From Luteimonas terricola (GTDB lineage: Bacteria; Pseudomonadota; Gammaproteobacteria; Xanthomonadales; Xanthomonadaceae): DNA of 64,000 nt. The notes under the pieces are model-generated. The model had not been told where the DNA came from, did not search any database, and was given only the letters and a program-made list of their open reading frames with translations. The stretch is taken from NCBI RefSeq assembly GCF_004352845.1, contig NZ_SJRX01000009.1, forward strand, positions 1 to 64,000, written 5' to 3'. How positions within the stretch are numbered: position 1 is the first letter of the stretch; each line of letters starts with the position of its first letter. Of this stretch, positions 8,697 to 22,151 are shown in pieces. The translations under genes and the position numbers were made by a program.

Positions 8697-9164
8697 ATGG
8701 CCGCCTTCGACCTCTCCCCGCCCGATGACGCGCAGCGTCGCGCGCTTGCCGAAGCGCTCGACGACGACGCCCGTCGCGTGCTGCTCGCGCACGGCACCGA
8801 AGCACCGTTCTGTGGCGTGTTCCTCGACAACGGACGCAAGGGCACCTACACCTGCGGCTTCTGCGGCCTGCCCTTGTTCCGCTCCAGCGCCAAGTTCGAC
8901 TCCGGCACCGGCTGGCCGAGCTTCTTCCAGCCCCTCGATCCGGCGCACATCCGCCTGGTGCGGGACCTCGGCCACGGCATGGTGCGCGTCGAAGAGGTCT
9001 GCGCGCGCTGCGGCGGCCACCTCGGCCACGTGTTCCCGGACGGCCCGCCGCCCACCGGCGATCGCCACTGCCTGAACTCGGTCGCGCTCGGCTTCGTTCC
9101 CGAGGGCGATCCGCTGCCCGACCTCCTGGGCCGGGGAGCACCGGAAGGCCAGCCCCTGGGCTGA
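8697..9164 (+). CDS. msrB: Peptide-methionine (R)-S-oxide reductase MsrB
   Basis: This 155-residue MsrB reduces methionine-R-sulfoxide in proteins. The zinc site is formed by CGFC and [12 protein letters not shown], and the catalytic Cys lies in GDRHCLNS. The strand SGTGWPSF is conserved. The start [10 protein letters not shown] follows a TTGGAG site; an ATG 30 nt upstream is possible. No signal peptide is seen, so the enzyme is cytosolic, and there is no MsrA fusion. Confidence 0.93.
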   Translation: MAAFDLSPPDDAQRRALAEALDDDARRVLLAHGTEAPFCGVFLDNGRKGTYTCGFCGLPLFRSSAKFDSGTGWPSFFQPLDPAHIRLVRDLGHGMVRVEEVCARCGGHLGHVFPDGPPPTGDRHCLNSVALGFVPEGDPLPDLLGRGAPEGQPLG

Positions 9165-9255
9165 GGCTGCAGCACCCGGCGCAGCCACGTATGCTTTTGC
9201 GCCGCGCGCATGCGCCGGCGCCCGCCTCCGAGGCGAACACCACGATGGAATCCAC

Positions 9256-9498
9256 ATGACGCAGACCCCTCCCGACCGCCTCAGCAACAACCCCCGCAGC
9301 CCGCACTACGACGAGGCGCTCCTCGGCCGCGGCATCGGCATCGTCTTCAACGGCGAGGAGCGCACCAACGTCGAGGAGTACTGCGTGAGCGAAGGCTGGA
9401 TCCGGGTCGCCGCCGGCCGCGCCCTGGACCGTCGCGGCAACCCGATGACGATGAAGGTCAACGGCCGCGTCGAACCCTATTTCCGCGACGGCGAATAG
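9256..9498 (+). CDS. DUF3297 family protein
   Basis: This 80-residue protein has the family core LSNNPRSPHYDEALLGRG, IGIVFNGEERTNVEEYC and NPMTMKVNGRVEPYF. DUF3297 proteins are sometimes labelled glutathione peroxidase in databases without basis. The function is unknown and the protein is probably cytosolic. It stands alone between msrB and the BON-domain gene. Confidence 0.9.
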   Translation: MTQTPPDRLSNNPRSPHYDEALLGRGIGIVFNGEERTNVEEYCVSEGWIRVAAGRALDRRGNPMTMKVNGRVEPYFRDGE

Positions 9499-9648
9499 GC
9501 CGCAGCGGGGCGCGCCAGTGTTCGCGTGCCGGCGCGAACCGGCGATGAAGACGGTGCGGTTCACGTGCCGTTGTCGACGCTCACGTCGCGTGGATCGGCG
9601 GGCGGGGAAACTCGCAGGCTCCAGAAGACAAGAACGGAGCCTTCCCCC

Positions 9649-9999
9649 ATGAACAAGCGCATTCAGCACGGCACCTTCACGGCGACGGCGTTGGCCCTCC
9701 TGCTGGCCGGCGGCACCGCCCTGGCCACTGACGATCCGAAGACGGAGCGCTCGGACAGCGCGGACTCGCAGCAGCCCATGGGCGACACCTGGATCACCAC
9801 CAAGGTGAAGTCCAGCCTGCTCGCCGACCCGGACGTCGCCGGCCTGCAGATCGACGTCGAGACCCTGAACGGCGTGGTGACCCTGAGCGGCGATGTCGCA
9901 AGCCAGGCGCAGATCGACGAAGCGCTCCGCATCGCCACGGAGATCGAGGGTGTCACCGACGTCGACACCACCGGCCTGCGCGTCGATTCGACGGAGTAA
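9649..9999 (+). CDS. BON-domain periplasmic protein (OsmY-like)
   Basis: This 116-residue protein has a signal peptide (ALALLLAGGTALA) and one BON domain from about residue 45: WITTKVKSSLLADPDV, LNGVVTLSGDV and VTDVDTTGLRV. BON proteins such as OsmY and Kbp bind membranes or cell-envelope components and are often stress-induced. The ATG follows a GGAG site. A strong intrinsic terminator lies 40 bp downstream, so it is probably monocistronic. Confidence 0.9.
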   Translation: MNKRIQHGTFTATALALLLAGGTALATDDPKTERSDSADSQQPMGDTWITTKVKSSLLADPDVAGLQIDVETLNGVVTLSGDVASQAQIDEALRIATEIEGVTDVDTTGLRVDSTE

Positions 10000-10039
10000 G
10001 GACGCCGCGCGCGCGCCCGTGCGCGCCCTGGCCAGCGAA

Positions 10040-10072
10040 GACACCGGCGATGATCCGCCGGTGTCTTTTTTT
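10040..10072 (+). terminator. Intrinsic terminator after the BON-domain gene
   Basis: A perfect 10-bp stem (10040-10049 with 10056-10065), a 6-nt loop and seven T follow the BON-domain gene. Repeat R1 copy 2 begins at the T-tract. Confidence 0.92.
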
Positions 10073-10203
10073 GGTTCTTCTCCCAACTGAGGGGAGGCGC
10101 GCCATTGATGCTCTCGGGCGCCGGGCGCCAAGCAGTACGCGGTGGCCCAGGAGCAAAGCCCGGACGGGCTCGCGCATCTGCAACCAACGCCGAGCCCCGC
10201 CCT
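10066..10203 (-). repeat. Dispersed repeat R1, copy 2
   Basis: This is the inverted counterpart of 1241-1467 but without element E2 inside. It starts at the T-tract of the preceding terminator and carries CTCCCAACTGAGG, GGCGCGCCATTGATGC, ACGCGGTGGCCCAGGAGC and GCCGAGCCCCGCC. The region 10000-10369 holds no gene: it contains the terminator, this repeat, CGGAT repeats and the aceE terminator. Confidence 0.75.
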
Positions 10204-10224
10204 GGTCCGCTCACCCGCGATACC

Positions 10225-10328
10225 GCGGCAAAAGTGCCTTGGCCGAATCCGCGTCATCCGCGCAAATCCGTGGCTGAAAAGCTTTTGCCTTATCCGCGCT
10301 TATCCGCGTAAATCCGTGGCAAAAAGCT
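10225..10328. repeat. CGGAT intergenic repeat R2, copy a
   Basis: Two tandem units ending AAATCCGTGGC, each preceded by ATCCGCG-type blocks, belong to a repeat family seen at five places in this window, always outside genes. It lies directly before the aceE terminator (3' side of aceE). Confidence 0.8.
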
Positions 10329-10359
10329 CTTCCGGCGGAGGGTAGCCCCCCGCCGGAAG
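10321..10359 (-). terminator. Intrinsic terminator of aceE
   Basis: On the minus strand a 10-bp stem (10350-10359 with 10329-10338) with an 11-nt loop is followed by AGC and five T. It lies just after the aceE stop. Confidence 0.85.
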
Positions 10360-10369
10360 TCCCGTCGAC

Positions 10370-13063
<2,694 letters not shown>

Positions 13064-13243
13064 GCTTTGCTCCGCAACGGCGCACCGGCCGTTTCAGTCG
13101 TGGGTCGTGGGTCGTAGACCCGTTGATTCTACCAGCGCCCGCCCCTCCGTTTGCCTCGCACCACCGCTTCAACGATGATCCTGCAGCCGGGCGGGAACCA
13201 TCCGATCCGCCGCACCGAACGCCAAAGGGGACCCGCGCCGTAC

Positions 13244-15043
13244 ATGACCTCCGCTTCGCCCCAGGTCAGCCCGCGCTGGCGCGTGCCACTGCTCGCAGCG
13301 GCCGTGCTCGCGATCGTGGTGGCGCCGTTCCTGCTGCTGCGCGCCTCCGAAGAGCGCCTGCGCAACGCGGAGGCGCTGGTCGCGCACTCCCTCCAGGTCG
13401 TAGCCAACCTGCATGCGGCAAGCGCCGTGGTGCGCAACATCGAGGCCGCGTCGCTGGCCAGGGCGCTCGGCGCCGAGACCGCGCTGCTCGATGAACGGCT
13501 CCGGTCCAGCCACGACCTGGTCGGGCCGCTCCTGGACAAGATCCAGGACCTGAGCCGCGACTCGCCGGCGCAGCAGGTCCGCCTGGGCATCCTGCGCCAG
13601 AGCATCAGCCAGCGCATCGAACAGCTCGACCGGCTGATACTCGAGGGCGGCGAACTCGACCGCGGCGAGCTGCAGCGGCTGGTCGAGAACTTCCCCGTGC
13701 AGGCCCCGATCACGGAGATGGTCGAAGCCGAGCACAGCCTGCTCGTCCAGCGCAGCACCGACGCCACGCGCGTGCGGCGGCAGGCGGACTGGCTGTCGGG
13801 CGGCACGATGGCAGCCCAGGTCCTGCTGCTGGTCGTCCTGGCCTGGCTGGCCACGCGCGACGCCGACCGGCGCGCGCGGGCCGAGGCCGCCTCGCAGCGC
13901 GCCAACCTGCGCGCGGCCGCGGTGCTGGACACCGTGCGCGAGCCGATCGTGCTGCTCGACAAACAGCTGCGCATCGTGATGTACAACGTGGCGTTCGGCG
14001 AACTGTTCGGCCTTGAGGACGATGCCCGCGGCCGGCCGCTGTCCGGGATCGGCGAGGGCGCCTGGGACGACGTCGAGACCCTGCGCCGCCTGCGCGACGT
14101 CGGCGGCCGCGGCCGCGAACTCTGGGACTACGAGCTGCGCCAGCGCACCGCCGACGGCATCGAGCGGGTGATGCTGGTCAACGCGCGCCTGATGGAGCTG
14201 CCCGACAACGATGACCACGTCGCCCTGGTCACCGCCAGCGACGTCAGCCTGCAGAAGGCCAGCGAAGAACACATCCGCGACCTCAATCGCCAGCTCGAAG
14301 GCAAGGTCGAGCAGGTCTCCGACGTCAACCGCGAGCTCGAGGCGTTCAGCTATTCGGTCTCGCACGACCTGCGCGCGCCGCTGCGCCACATCGCCGGCTT
14401 CGCCGACAAGCTCCGCCGCCACCTCGGCGACGGCATCGACGACAAGGGCCAGCACTACATCGAGGTCATCGGCGGCTCGGCCAAGCGCATGTCGGAGCTG
14501 ATCGATGACCTGCTGGTGTACTCGCGCCTGGGTCGCAGCGCGCTGCGCCTGCAAGCGGTGGACATGCAGTCGCTGGTCGAGGAGACCCGCGCGATGCTCG
14601 ACGCCAATGCGGCCACCGAGATGCCCGGGCACCATGTCGACTGGCGCATCGGTTCGATGCCGGTGCTGGTCGCCGACGAGAACATGCTGCGCCAGGTCTG
14701 GGGCAACCTGCTGGGCAACGCGGTCAAGTACAGCGCGCACAGCGAGCCGGCGGTGGTCACCGTCCAGTACCGCGTGGCAGACAGCGGCGAGCACGTGTTC
14801 ACGGTGTCCGACAACGGCGCGGGCTTCGACATGGCCTATTCCGGCAAGCTGTTCGGCGTGTTCCAGCGCCTGCACGCACCGAGCGAGTTCAGCGGCACCG
14901 GCATCGGCCTGGCCAGCGTCAAGCGCGTCGTGACGCGGCACAATGGCCGCATCTGGGCCGAATCCGAGCCCGGCAAGGGCGCCACCTTCCACTTCACACT
15001 CCCAGCCAGCCTGGACCTGGGGATACGGAGCCACAACGCATGA
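13244..15043 (+). CDS. CHASE3/PAS hybrid-type sensor histidine kinase
   Basis: The start MTSASPQVSP gives 599 residues. Two membrane segments (about residues 14-33 and 187-206) bracket a roughly 150-residue helical sensor region like CHASE3. A PAS-like region follows (about 230-330), then a coiled coil and HisKA. The phospho-acceptor is His374 in SVSHDLRAPLRHI; the ATPase domain shows GNLLGNAVKYS, DNGAGFD and GTGIGLA. The layout resembles cyanobacterial and xanthomonad kinases paired with Rcp1-type regulators. Its stop overlaps the next start by 4 nt. The signal is unknown. Confidence 0.9.
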   Translation: MTSASPQVSPRWRVPLLAAAVLAIVVAPFLLLRASEERLRNAEALVAHSLQVVANLHAASAVVRNIEAASLARALGAETALLDERLRSSHDLVGPLLDKIQDLSRDSPAQQVRLGILRQSISQRIEQLDRLILEGGELDRGELQRLVENFPVQAPITEMVEAEHSLLVQRSTDATRVRRQADWLSGGTMAAQVLLLVVLAWLATRDADRRARAEAASQRANLRAAAVLDTVREPIVLLDKQLRIVMYNVAFGELFGLEDDARGRPLSGIGEGAWDDVETLRRLRDVGGRGRELWDYELRQRTADGIERVMLVNARLMELPDNDDHVALVTASDVSLQKASEEHIRDLNRQLEGKVEQVSDVNRELEAFSYSVSHDLRAPLRHIAGFADKLRRHLGDGIDDKGQHYIEVIGGSAKRMSELIDDLLVYSRLGRSALRLQAVDMQSLVEETRAMLDANAATEMPGHHVDWRIGSMPVLVADENMLRQVWGNLLGNAVKYSAHSEPAVVTVQYRVADSGEHVFTVSDNGAGFDMAYSGKLFGVFQRLHAPSEFSGTGIGLASVKRVVTRHNGRIWAESEPGKGATFHFTLPASLDLGIRSHNA

Positions 15044-15480
15044 CCGCCATCCGCACGATCCTGCTCGCCGAGGACAGCCCGCACGACGCCGAGATGGCGA
15101 TCGACGCGCTGCGCGACGCGAACCTCGCCAACCCGATCGTCCACGTCGAGGACGGGGTCGAGACGCTGGACTACCTGCTCCGCCGCGGCCGGTTCGCCGA
15201 TCGCCCCGAAGGCGACCCCGCAGTGCTGCTGCTGGACATCAAGATGCCGCGCATGGACGGCCTGGAAGTGCTCACCCACCTGCGCGAGCACGAACACCTC
15301 AAGCGCCTGCCGGTGGTGATCCTGTCGTCATCGCGGGAAGAGAACGACCTCGCCCGCAGCTGGGACTTGGGCGTCAACGCCTACGTGGTGAAGCCGGTGG
15401 ACGTTGACCAGTTCTTCGAGGCCGTGCGCACGCTCGGCAAGTTCTGGGCCGTGCTCAACGAAGGCCCGGGAGAGGACTGA
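15040..15480 (+). CDS. Rcp1-type single-domain response regulator
   Basis: This 146-residue receiver domain has acidic residues ED in LLAEDSPHD, phospho-acceptor Asp66 in LLLDIKMPRMDG, Ser/Thr in ILSSSREEND and Lys in VVKPVD. It carries the insertion (RRGRFADRPEG) typical of Rcp1/CheY-like partners of phytochrome-type kinases. There is no output domain. It overlaps the kinase gene by 4 nt and is its likely partner. Confidence 0.93.
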   Translation: MTAIRTILLAEDSPHDAEMAIDALRDANLANPIVHVEDGVETLDYLLRRGRFADRPEGDPAVLLLDIKMPRMDGLEVLTHLREHEHLKRLPVVILSSSREENDLARSWDLGVNAYVVKPVDVDQFFEAVRTLGKFWAVLNEGPGED

Positions 15481-15484
15481 GGGC

Positions 15485-15841
15485 GTGGCGATCAGGGTGC
15501 TGATCGTCGACGACTCGCGCGACGACGCCGAGCTCACCGAGTTCGCGCTGCGCGAGGCGGGGCTGGCCGTGGAGTGCCGCAGCCTCTGCCATGAAGATGC
15601 CCTGTCCGCCGCGCTGGACGGCTTCGAGCCGCAGCTGGTCGTATGCGACCTCAACCTGCCCGGCTGGTCCGGGGCCGAGGCCATGGCGGCGGTGCGACAG
15701 CGGGTGCCGTCGGCGTGCTTCGTGTTCCTTACCGGTGCCCTGCACGGCAACGAACAGCTGCCTGCCGCCGACGCCGTGATGCTGAAGGATGACCTTGCGC
15801 GCCTGGTCGAGCTGGCGCGCCCGCTCGTTTCCGCCGGCTGA
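15485..15841 (+). CDS. Single-domain response regulator (GTG start)
   Basis: A GTG start 4 nt after the preceding stop, with GGAG/GAGG nearby, gives 118 residues (VAIRVLIVDDSRDD). The receiver has the DD pair, phospho-acceptor Asp55 in VVCDLNLPGW, Thr in FLTGA and Lys in MLKDD. No output domain is present. A kinase followed by two lone receivers suggests a phosphorelay or a signal sink. Confidence 0.87.
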   Translation: MAIRVLIVDDSRDDAELTEFALREAGLAVECRSLCHEDALSAALDGFEPQLVVCDLNLPGWSGAEAMAAVRQRVPSACFVFLTGALHGNEQLPAADAVMLKDDLARLVELARPLVSAG

Positions 15842-15864
15842 CGCCCGGGCCGGCGGCTGCGGGA

Positions 15865-18201
<2,337 letters not shown>

Positions 18202-18265
18202 GGTGGGGCTGCGGTCCGGGCGGGCTTTCCATTCTAGCCCCCAAGCAGGAGGCGGCCCCCGATGC

Positions 18266-18282
18266 CATAACCCCCGGTTATG
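18266..18282. promoter_or_regulatory. LysR-type operator site 1 (dgcN side)
   Basis: CATAACCCCCGGTTATG is a perfect palindrome with 7-bp arms and fits the T-N11-A LysR box. It ends 96 bp before the dgcN ATG. Related 17-mers lie at 28341-28357 and 30218-30234 upstream of functionally linked genes. The regulator is probably the LysR protein encoded at 32147-33040 (inference). Confidence 0.7.
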
Positions 18283-18378
18283 CGCGGCGGGCATCTTTTC
18301 AATGGCGGGGCGTCGGCGCAGGACAGAAGATGGAGTTCCCCCCCCTGCCCACCCGGGCCGCACAGGACGCAACAGGTC

Positions 18379-19422
18379 ATGTCCACCGCCAACTCCGCCG
18401 CCGCAGACGCCTCGCACTGGTCGCCGCCGTTCCTGCTGTACCTGGGCAACGCGGCGGACGACCTCGCCGCCAAGACCGCGCGCGGGCTGGTGCAGTTCCG
18501 GCCGGAATGGTGCGTGGGCCAGTTCCGCGGGCCGGAGTGCAGGACCAGCGTCCACGTGCCGGACATGGACTTCGCCCAGGCCCGCGCCGCCGGCGCCAAC
18601 ACCATGATCGTCGGCGTGGCCAATGCCGGCGGGCGGCTGGGGCCGGACTCGGTCGCGGACATCATCGCGGCGCTGGATGCCGGCATGAACGTCGCGTCCG
18701 GCCTGCACGAGCGGCTGCTCTCGCACCCGACGATCGTCGAGGCCGCGCGCCGCAACGGTCGCCACCTGTTCGACGCCCGCACCCCGCCGGCCACGCCGGT
18801 CGGCAACGGCGCGAAGCGCGCCGGGCGCCGGCTGCTGACCGTCGGCACCGACTGTTCCACCGGCAAGATGTACACCACGCTGGCGCTTGAAACCGAGATG
18901 CGCGGGCGCGGGCTCGCCGCGGATTTCCGCGCCACCGGCCAGACCGGCATCTTCGTGGCCGGGCGCGGGATCCCGATCGACGCGGTGGTGGCCGACTTCA
19001 TTTCAGGCGGCATCGAATGGCTGTCGCCCGAGCGCCACGATGGCGGCTGGGACCTGATCGAAGGCCAGGGGTCGCTGTTCCATCCCTCGTACGCCGGCGT
19101 GTCGCTGGGCCTGCTGCATGGCGCCCAGCCCGACGCCCTGGTGCTGTGCCACGAGCCCGGCCGCCCGCACATGCGCGGCCTCCGGCATTACCCGCTGCCT
19201 GGTCTCGTCGCCACGCTGGAAACCAACCTTGCCGCCGCGCGACTGACCAGCCCCGGGGTGGTCGCGGTCGGCCTGGCGCTCAACACCTCGAAGCTCGACC
19301 CGGCCGGCGCCGTGCGCGCCTGCCGCGAGGCCGAGGACCTGCTCGGGCTGCCCGCGCAGGACCCGATGCGCGATGGCGTGGCGCGGATCGTCAACCGGCT
19401 GCTGGAGTCCGTGCCGTGCTGA
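18379..19422 (+). CDS. dgcN: DUF1611 family N-acetyltransferase DgcN
   Basis: This 347-residue protein belongs to DUF1611. It has a Rossmann-like N-terminal domain and a P-loop-like C-terminal domain with TVGTDCSTGKMYT. In Pseudoalteromonas DgcN is described as an N-acetyltransferase acting on D-glutamate as the first step of D-Glu catabolism; that function is transferred by family and context. The downstream dgcA overlaps by 7 nt, as expected for this pair. The start was chosen at the ATG with an upstream AGG. A LysR box lies 96 bp upstream. Confidence 0.88.
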   Translation: MSTANSAAADASHWSPPFLLYLGNAADDLAAKTARGLVQFRPEWCVGQFRGPECRTSVHVPDMDFAQARAAGANTMIVGVANAGGRLGPDSVADIIAALDAGMNVASGLHERLLSHPTIVEAARRNGRHLFDARTPPATPVGNGAKRAGRRLLTVGTDCSTGKMYTTLALETEMRGRGLAADFRATGQTGIFVAGRGIPIDAVVADFISGGIEWLSPERHDGGWDLIEGQGSLFHPSYAGVSLGLLHGAQPDALVLCHEPGRPHMRGLRHYPLPGLVATLETNLAAARLTSPGVVAVGLALNTSKLDPAGAVRACREAEDLLGLPAQDPMRDGVARIVNRLLESVPC

Positions 19423-20426
19423 ACCTGGCCCACGCCAGCCATCCACTGGCCACGCCGTTCCGCATTTCGCGCGGCGTGCGCACCTCGACCGAAGTGGTGG
19501 TGGCGACGATCCGCCGCGGTGGCTTCACCGGCCGCGGGGAAGCGCTGCCCTACGCCCGCTATGGCGAGAGCGTGGCCTCGGTGATCGAAGGGGCTTCACT
19601 GCTCTCGCCGGCGATCGCCGGCGGACTGGACCGCCGCGGACTGTGCGAGCTGCTGTCGCCGGGCGCGGCGCGCAATGCGCTCGACTGCGCGCTGTGGGAC
19701 CTGGAGTCGCGGCAGCAGGGCACGCCGGTCTCGGCGCTGCTGGGCCAGCCCGGCGCGCTGCCGCCGCTGGCCAGCGCGCAGACCGTCAGCCTCGACACGC
19801 CCGAGCGCATGGCCGAGGCGGCGCGCGCGCTCGCCCGCCTCGAACTGGTGAAGATCAAGGTCGACGCCTCCGACCCGGCCGCGCAGATCCGCGCCGTGCG
19901 CGGCGCGCTGCCCGGCGCCCGCCTGATCGTCGATCCCAACGAGAGCTGGACGCTCGAACTGCTGGAGTCGCTGCAGCCGGTGCTCGCGGAAGCCCGTATC
20001 GACCTGGTCGAACAGCCGCTGCCGGCCGGCGGGGACGACGCCCTGTCCGGCTTCTCCTCGGTGGCGCGCCTGTGCGCCGACGAGTCCTGCCACACCGCCA
20101 GCGACCTGCCGCGCCTGCGCGGGCGCTACCAGGTGGTCAACATCAAGCTCGACAAGACCGGCGGCCTCACCGGCGCGCTGGAGCTGCTGGACGCGGCGCG
20201 CGCGCAGGGCTTCGGAATCATGGTCGGCTGCATGATCAGCTCCTCGCTGGCGATTGCGCCGGCGTGGCACATCGCGCGCCACGCCGAGTTCGTCGACCTC
20301 GACGGACCGCTGTGGCTGAAGGACGACCACGCCGGCGGCGCGGTCATGCGCGACGGCCTGCTGCAGCCACCGGCCCCGGAGCTGTGGGGCGGCGGTGCGC
20401 GCGTCGAGGACGCGCAGCCGGCATGA
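19416..20426 (+). CDS. dgcA: N-acetyl-D-glutamate racemase DgcA (enolase superfamily)
   Basis: A GTG start (VLNLAHASHP) gives 336 residues of the dipeptide-epimerase branch of the enolase superfamily. Catalytic and metal residues are visible: Lys in LVKIKVD, Asp in DPNESW, Glu in EQPLP, Asp in ADESC and Lys in NIKLDKTGG. Next to dgcN the likely substrate is N-acetyl-D-Glu, racemised to the L-form. An L-Ala-D/L-Glu epimerase acting on muropeptides is the main alternative and would also fit the locus. It overlaps dgcN by 7 nt and the next gene by 4 nt. Confidence 0.87.
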   Translation: MLNLAHASHPLATPFRISRGVRTSTEVVVATIRRGGFTGRGEALPYARYGESVASVIEGASLLSPAIAGGLDRRGLCELLSPGAARNALDCALWDLESRQQGTPVSALLGQPGALPPLASAQTVSLDTPERMAEAARALARLELVKIKVDASDPAAQIRAVRGALPGARLIVDPNESWTLELLESLQPVLAEARIDLVEQPLPAGGDDALSGFSSVARLCADESCHTASDLPRLRGRYQVVNIKLDKTGGLTGALELLDAARAQGFGIMVGCMISSSLAIAPAWHIARHAEFVDLDGPLWLKDDHAGGAVMRDGLLQPPAPELWGGGARVEDAQPA

Positions 20427-22105
20427 GGGCTGGCCGCGACTGCCGCACCGGCCCGCGCGTGCGGGAACGTCGCCGGCCCCTGCGCATGCTCGCGGTCGCA
20501 ATGGCGGGTGGCCTGCCCGGCCTGCTGCTGCTCGCCGGCTGCGCCGGCCCGCCGCGGGACCAGGCACCTGCGGCCGAAGCCGACACCCTGATCCACGGCG
20601 GGCTGCTGTTCGACGGCGGCCACGGAGCCGGCCGGATCGCCGACGTCGCGATCCGCGGCGACCGCGTCCTCGAAGTGGGCCCCGGCCTGCGCCAGCGCTA
20701 TCGCGCGGCGCGGGAAATCGACGCCACCGGGCAGGTGGTGTCGCCGGGCTTCATCGATCCGCACACGCATCCCGACACCTACCTGCGTTCGCAGGACCCG
20801 GCGGCGCGACGCCTGCTGCCGTGGCTGCACCAGGGCGTGACCACGATCTTCATCGGCATCGACGGCGGTGGCACGCCGGACGTCGCGGCCGAGCGCACCA
20901 CGCTCGAATCCGCGGGTACCGGCACCAACGTCGCCGCCTATGTCGGCCTGGGCCCGGTGCGGCGGCGCGTGCTGGGGCACGACGCGCGCGCGCCCGAGGC
21001 GGCGGAACTGGCGCGCATGCGCGGCCTGGTCGCGGACGCGATGTGCGAGGGCGCCTTCGGCCTGTCGGCGGGGCTGTTCTATGCGCCGCAGAGCTTTGCC
21101 TCCACCGACGAGGTGGTCGCGCTCGCGCGCGAGGCGGCCCTCCGCGGCGGCGTCTACGACACCCACCAGCGTGACGAATCGAGCTATTCGCTGGGTTTGA
21201 TGGGCTCGATCGAGGAAGTGCTCGAGATCGGCCGGCGCGCAGGACTCCCGGTGCACATCGCCCACATCAAGGCGCTGGGCGCGGACGTCCACGGCAGCGC
21301 CGGCGAGGTGGTCGCGCGCATCGAGCGCGCCCATGCCGAAGGCCAGCGCGTGACCGCCGACCAGTATCCCTGGCTGGCCTCCTCCACCAGCCTCGGCGCG
21401 GCGTTGCTGCCGCGCTGGGCGGTGGACGGCGGGCGTCCGGCGCTGTTCGAACGGCTGGACGATCCCGCCACCGCCGCCCGCATCCGCGACGGCATCCGCG
21501 ACAACCTCCAGCGCCGCGGCGGCGCCGACGCGATCCTGATGACCGGCACCGGCTGGCCGTGGAGCGCGCGCACGCTGCAGCGCTTCGCCGACGAGGCCGG
21601 GATCGACCCGGTCGAGGCCGCGTTGCGCATCATCCGCGAGGGCGGCACCGGGCGCACCGGCTCGGCGCAGCGGATCGCGTCGTTCAACATGCATCCCGAC
21701 GATGTCCGGCTGTTCATGCGCCAGCCCTGGGTGCTGACCGCGTCCGACGGCGGCGACGGCCACCCGCGCCAGCACGCGACCTTCCCCGAGAAGTACGCGC
21801 GCTTCGTCGCCGGCGAGGGCGTGATCGACCTGGCCGCCTTCATCCACCGCTCCACCGGGCTGACCGCGACCACCTTCGGCATCGAGGATCGCGGCTTCCT
21901 GCGCGCCGGACAGTTCGCCGACGTGCTGGTGTTCGACCCGGAAGCCTATGCGCCGAAGGCCGATTACGTGCGGCCCGCGGTGCTGTCGGAGGGCGTCGTG
22001 CACCTGTTCGTCAACGGCGTGGCCATGATCGACGAGGGTCGAGTGGCACATGCCCTGCCGGGACGGGTGCTCCAGCATCGTCCGCCACCGGGCACCTGCC
22101 CTTGA
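20423..22105 (+). CDS. N-acyl-D-amino-acid deacylase lipoprotein (amidohydrolase)
   Basis: This 560-residue protein has an N-terminal lipoprotein signal (LLLLAGC, Cys40; an internal ATG at 20486 would shorten the signal). The amidohydrolase domain has DPHTHPD (HxH), HIAHIKALG and SDGGDGHPRQHATFP, characteristic of the D-aminoacylase/N-acyl-D-glutamate deacylase family. It should release D-amino acids from N-acyl-D-amino acids or from D-containing peptides, here at the cell envelope. It overlaps dgcA by 4 nt, so it is part of the dgc operon. Confidence 0.88.
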   Translation: MRAGRDCRTGPRVRERRRPLRMLAVAMAGGLPGLLLLAGCAGPPRDQAPAAEADTLIHGGLLFDGGHGAGRIADVAIRGDRVLEVGPGLRQRYRAAREIDATGQVVSPGFIDPHTHPDTYLRSQDPAARRLLPWLHQGVTTIFIGIDGGGTPDVAAERTTLESAGTGTNVAAYVGLGPVRRRVLGHDARAPEAAELARMRGLVADAMCEGAFGLSAGLFYAPQSFASTDEVVALAREAALRGGVYDTHQRDESSYSLGLMGSIEEVLEIGRRAGLPVHIAHIKALGADVHGSAGEVVARIERAHAEGQRVTADQYPWLASSTSLGAALLPRWAVDGGRPALFERLDDPATAARIRDGIRDNLQRRGGADAILMTGTGWPWSARTLQRFADEAGIDPVEAALRIIREGGTGRTGSAQRIASFNMHPDDVRLFMRQPWVLTASDGGDGHPRQHATFPEKYARFVAGEGVIDLAAFIHRSTGLTATTFGIEDRGFLRAGQFADVLVFDPEAYAPKADYVRPAVLSEGVVHLFVNGVAMIDEGRVAHALPGRVLQHRPPPGTCP

Positions 22106-22151
22106 GTGCCGCCTGCGAACTGCGGGCGGCGCGACGCCGATAAGGAACGCC

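Noticed and set aside
10050-10345. Short open frames in the R1/R2 repeat region before aceE
   Set aside because: They consist of repeat and terminator sequence and have no ribosome-binding sites.
13099-13131. Direct repeats CGTGGGT and a TAGAAT hexamer upstream of aceE as a defined promoter/operator
   Set aside because: No convincing -35 at proper distance and no known regulator motif; too weak to list as a site.
18266-18282. Palindrome upstream of dgcN as a transcription terminator of maeB or others
   Set aside because: Both flanking genes point away from it, there is no T-run, and related copies lie upstream of other genes, so an operator is more likely.
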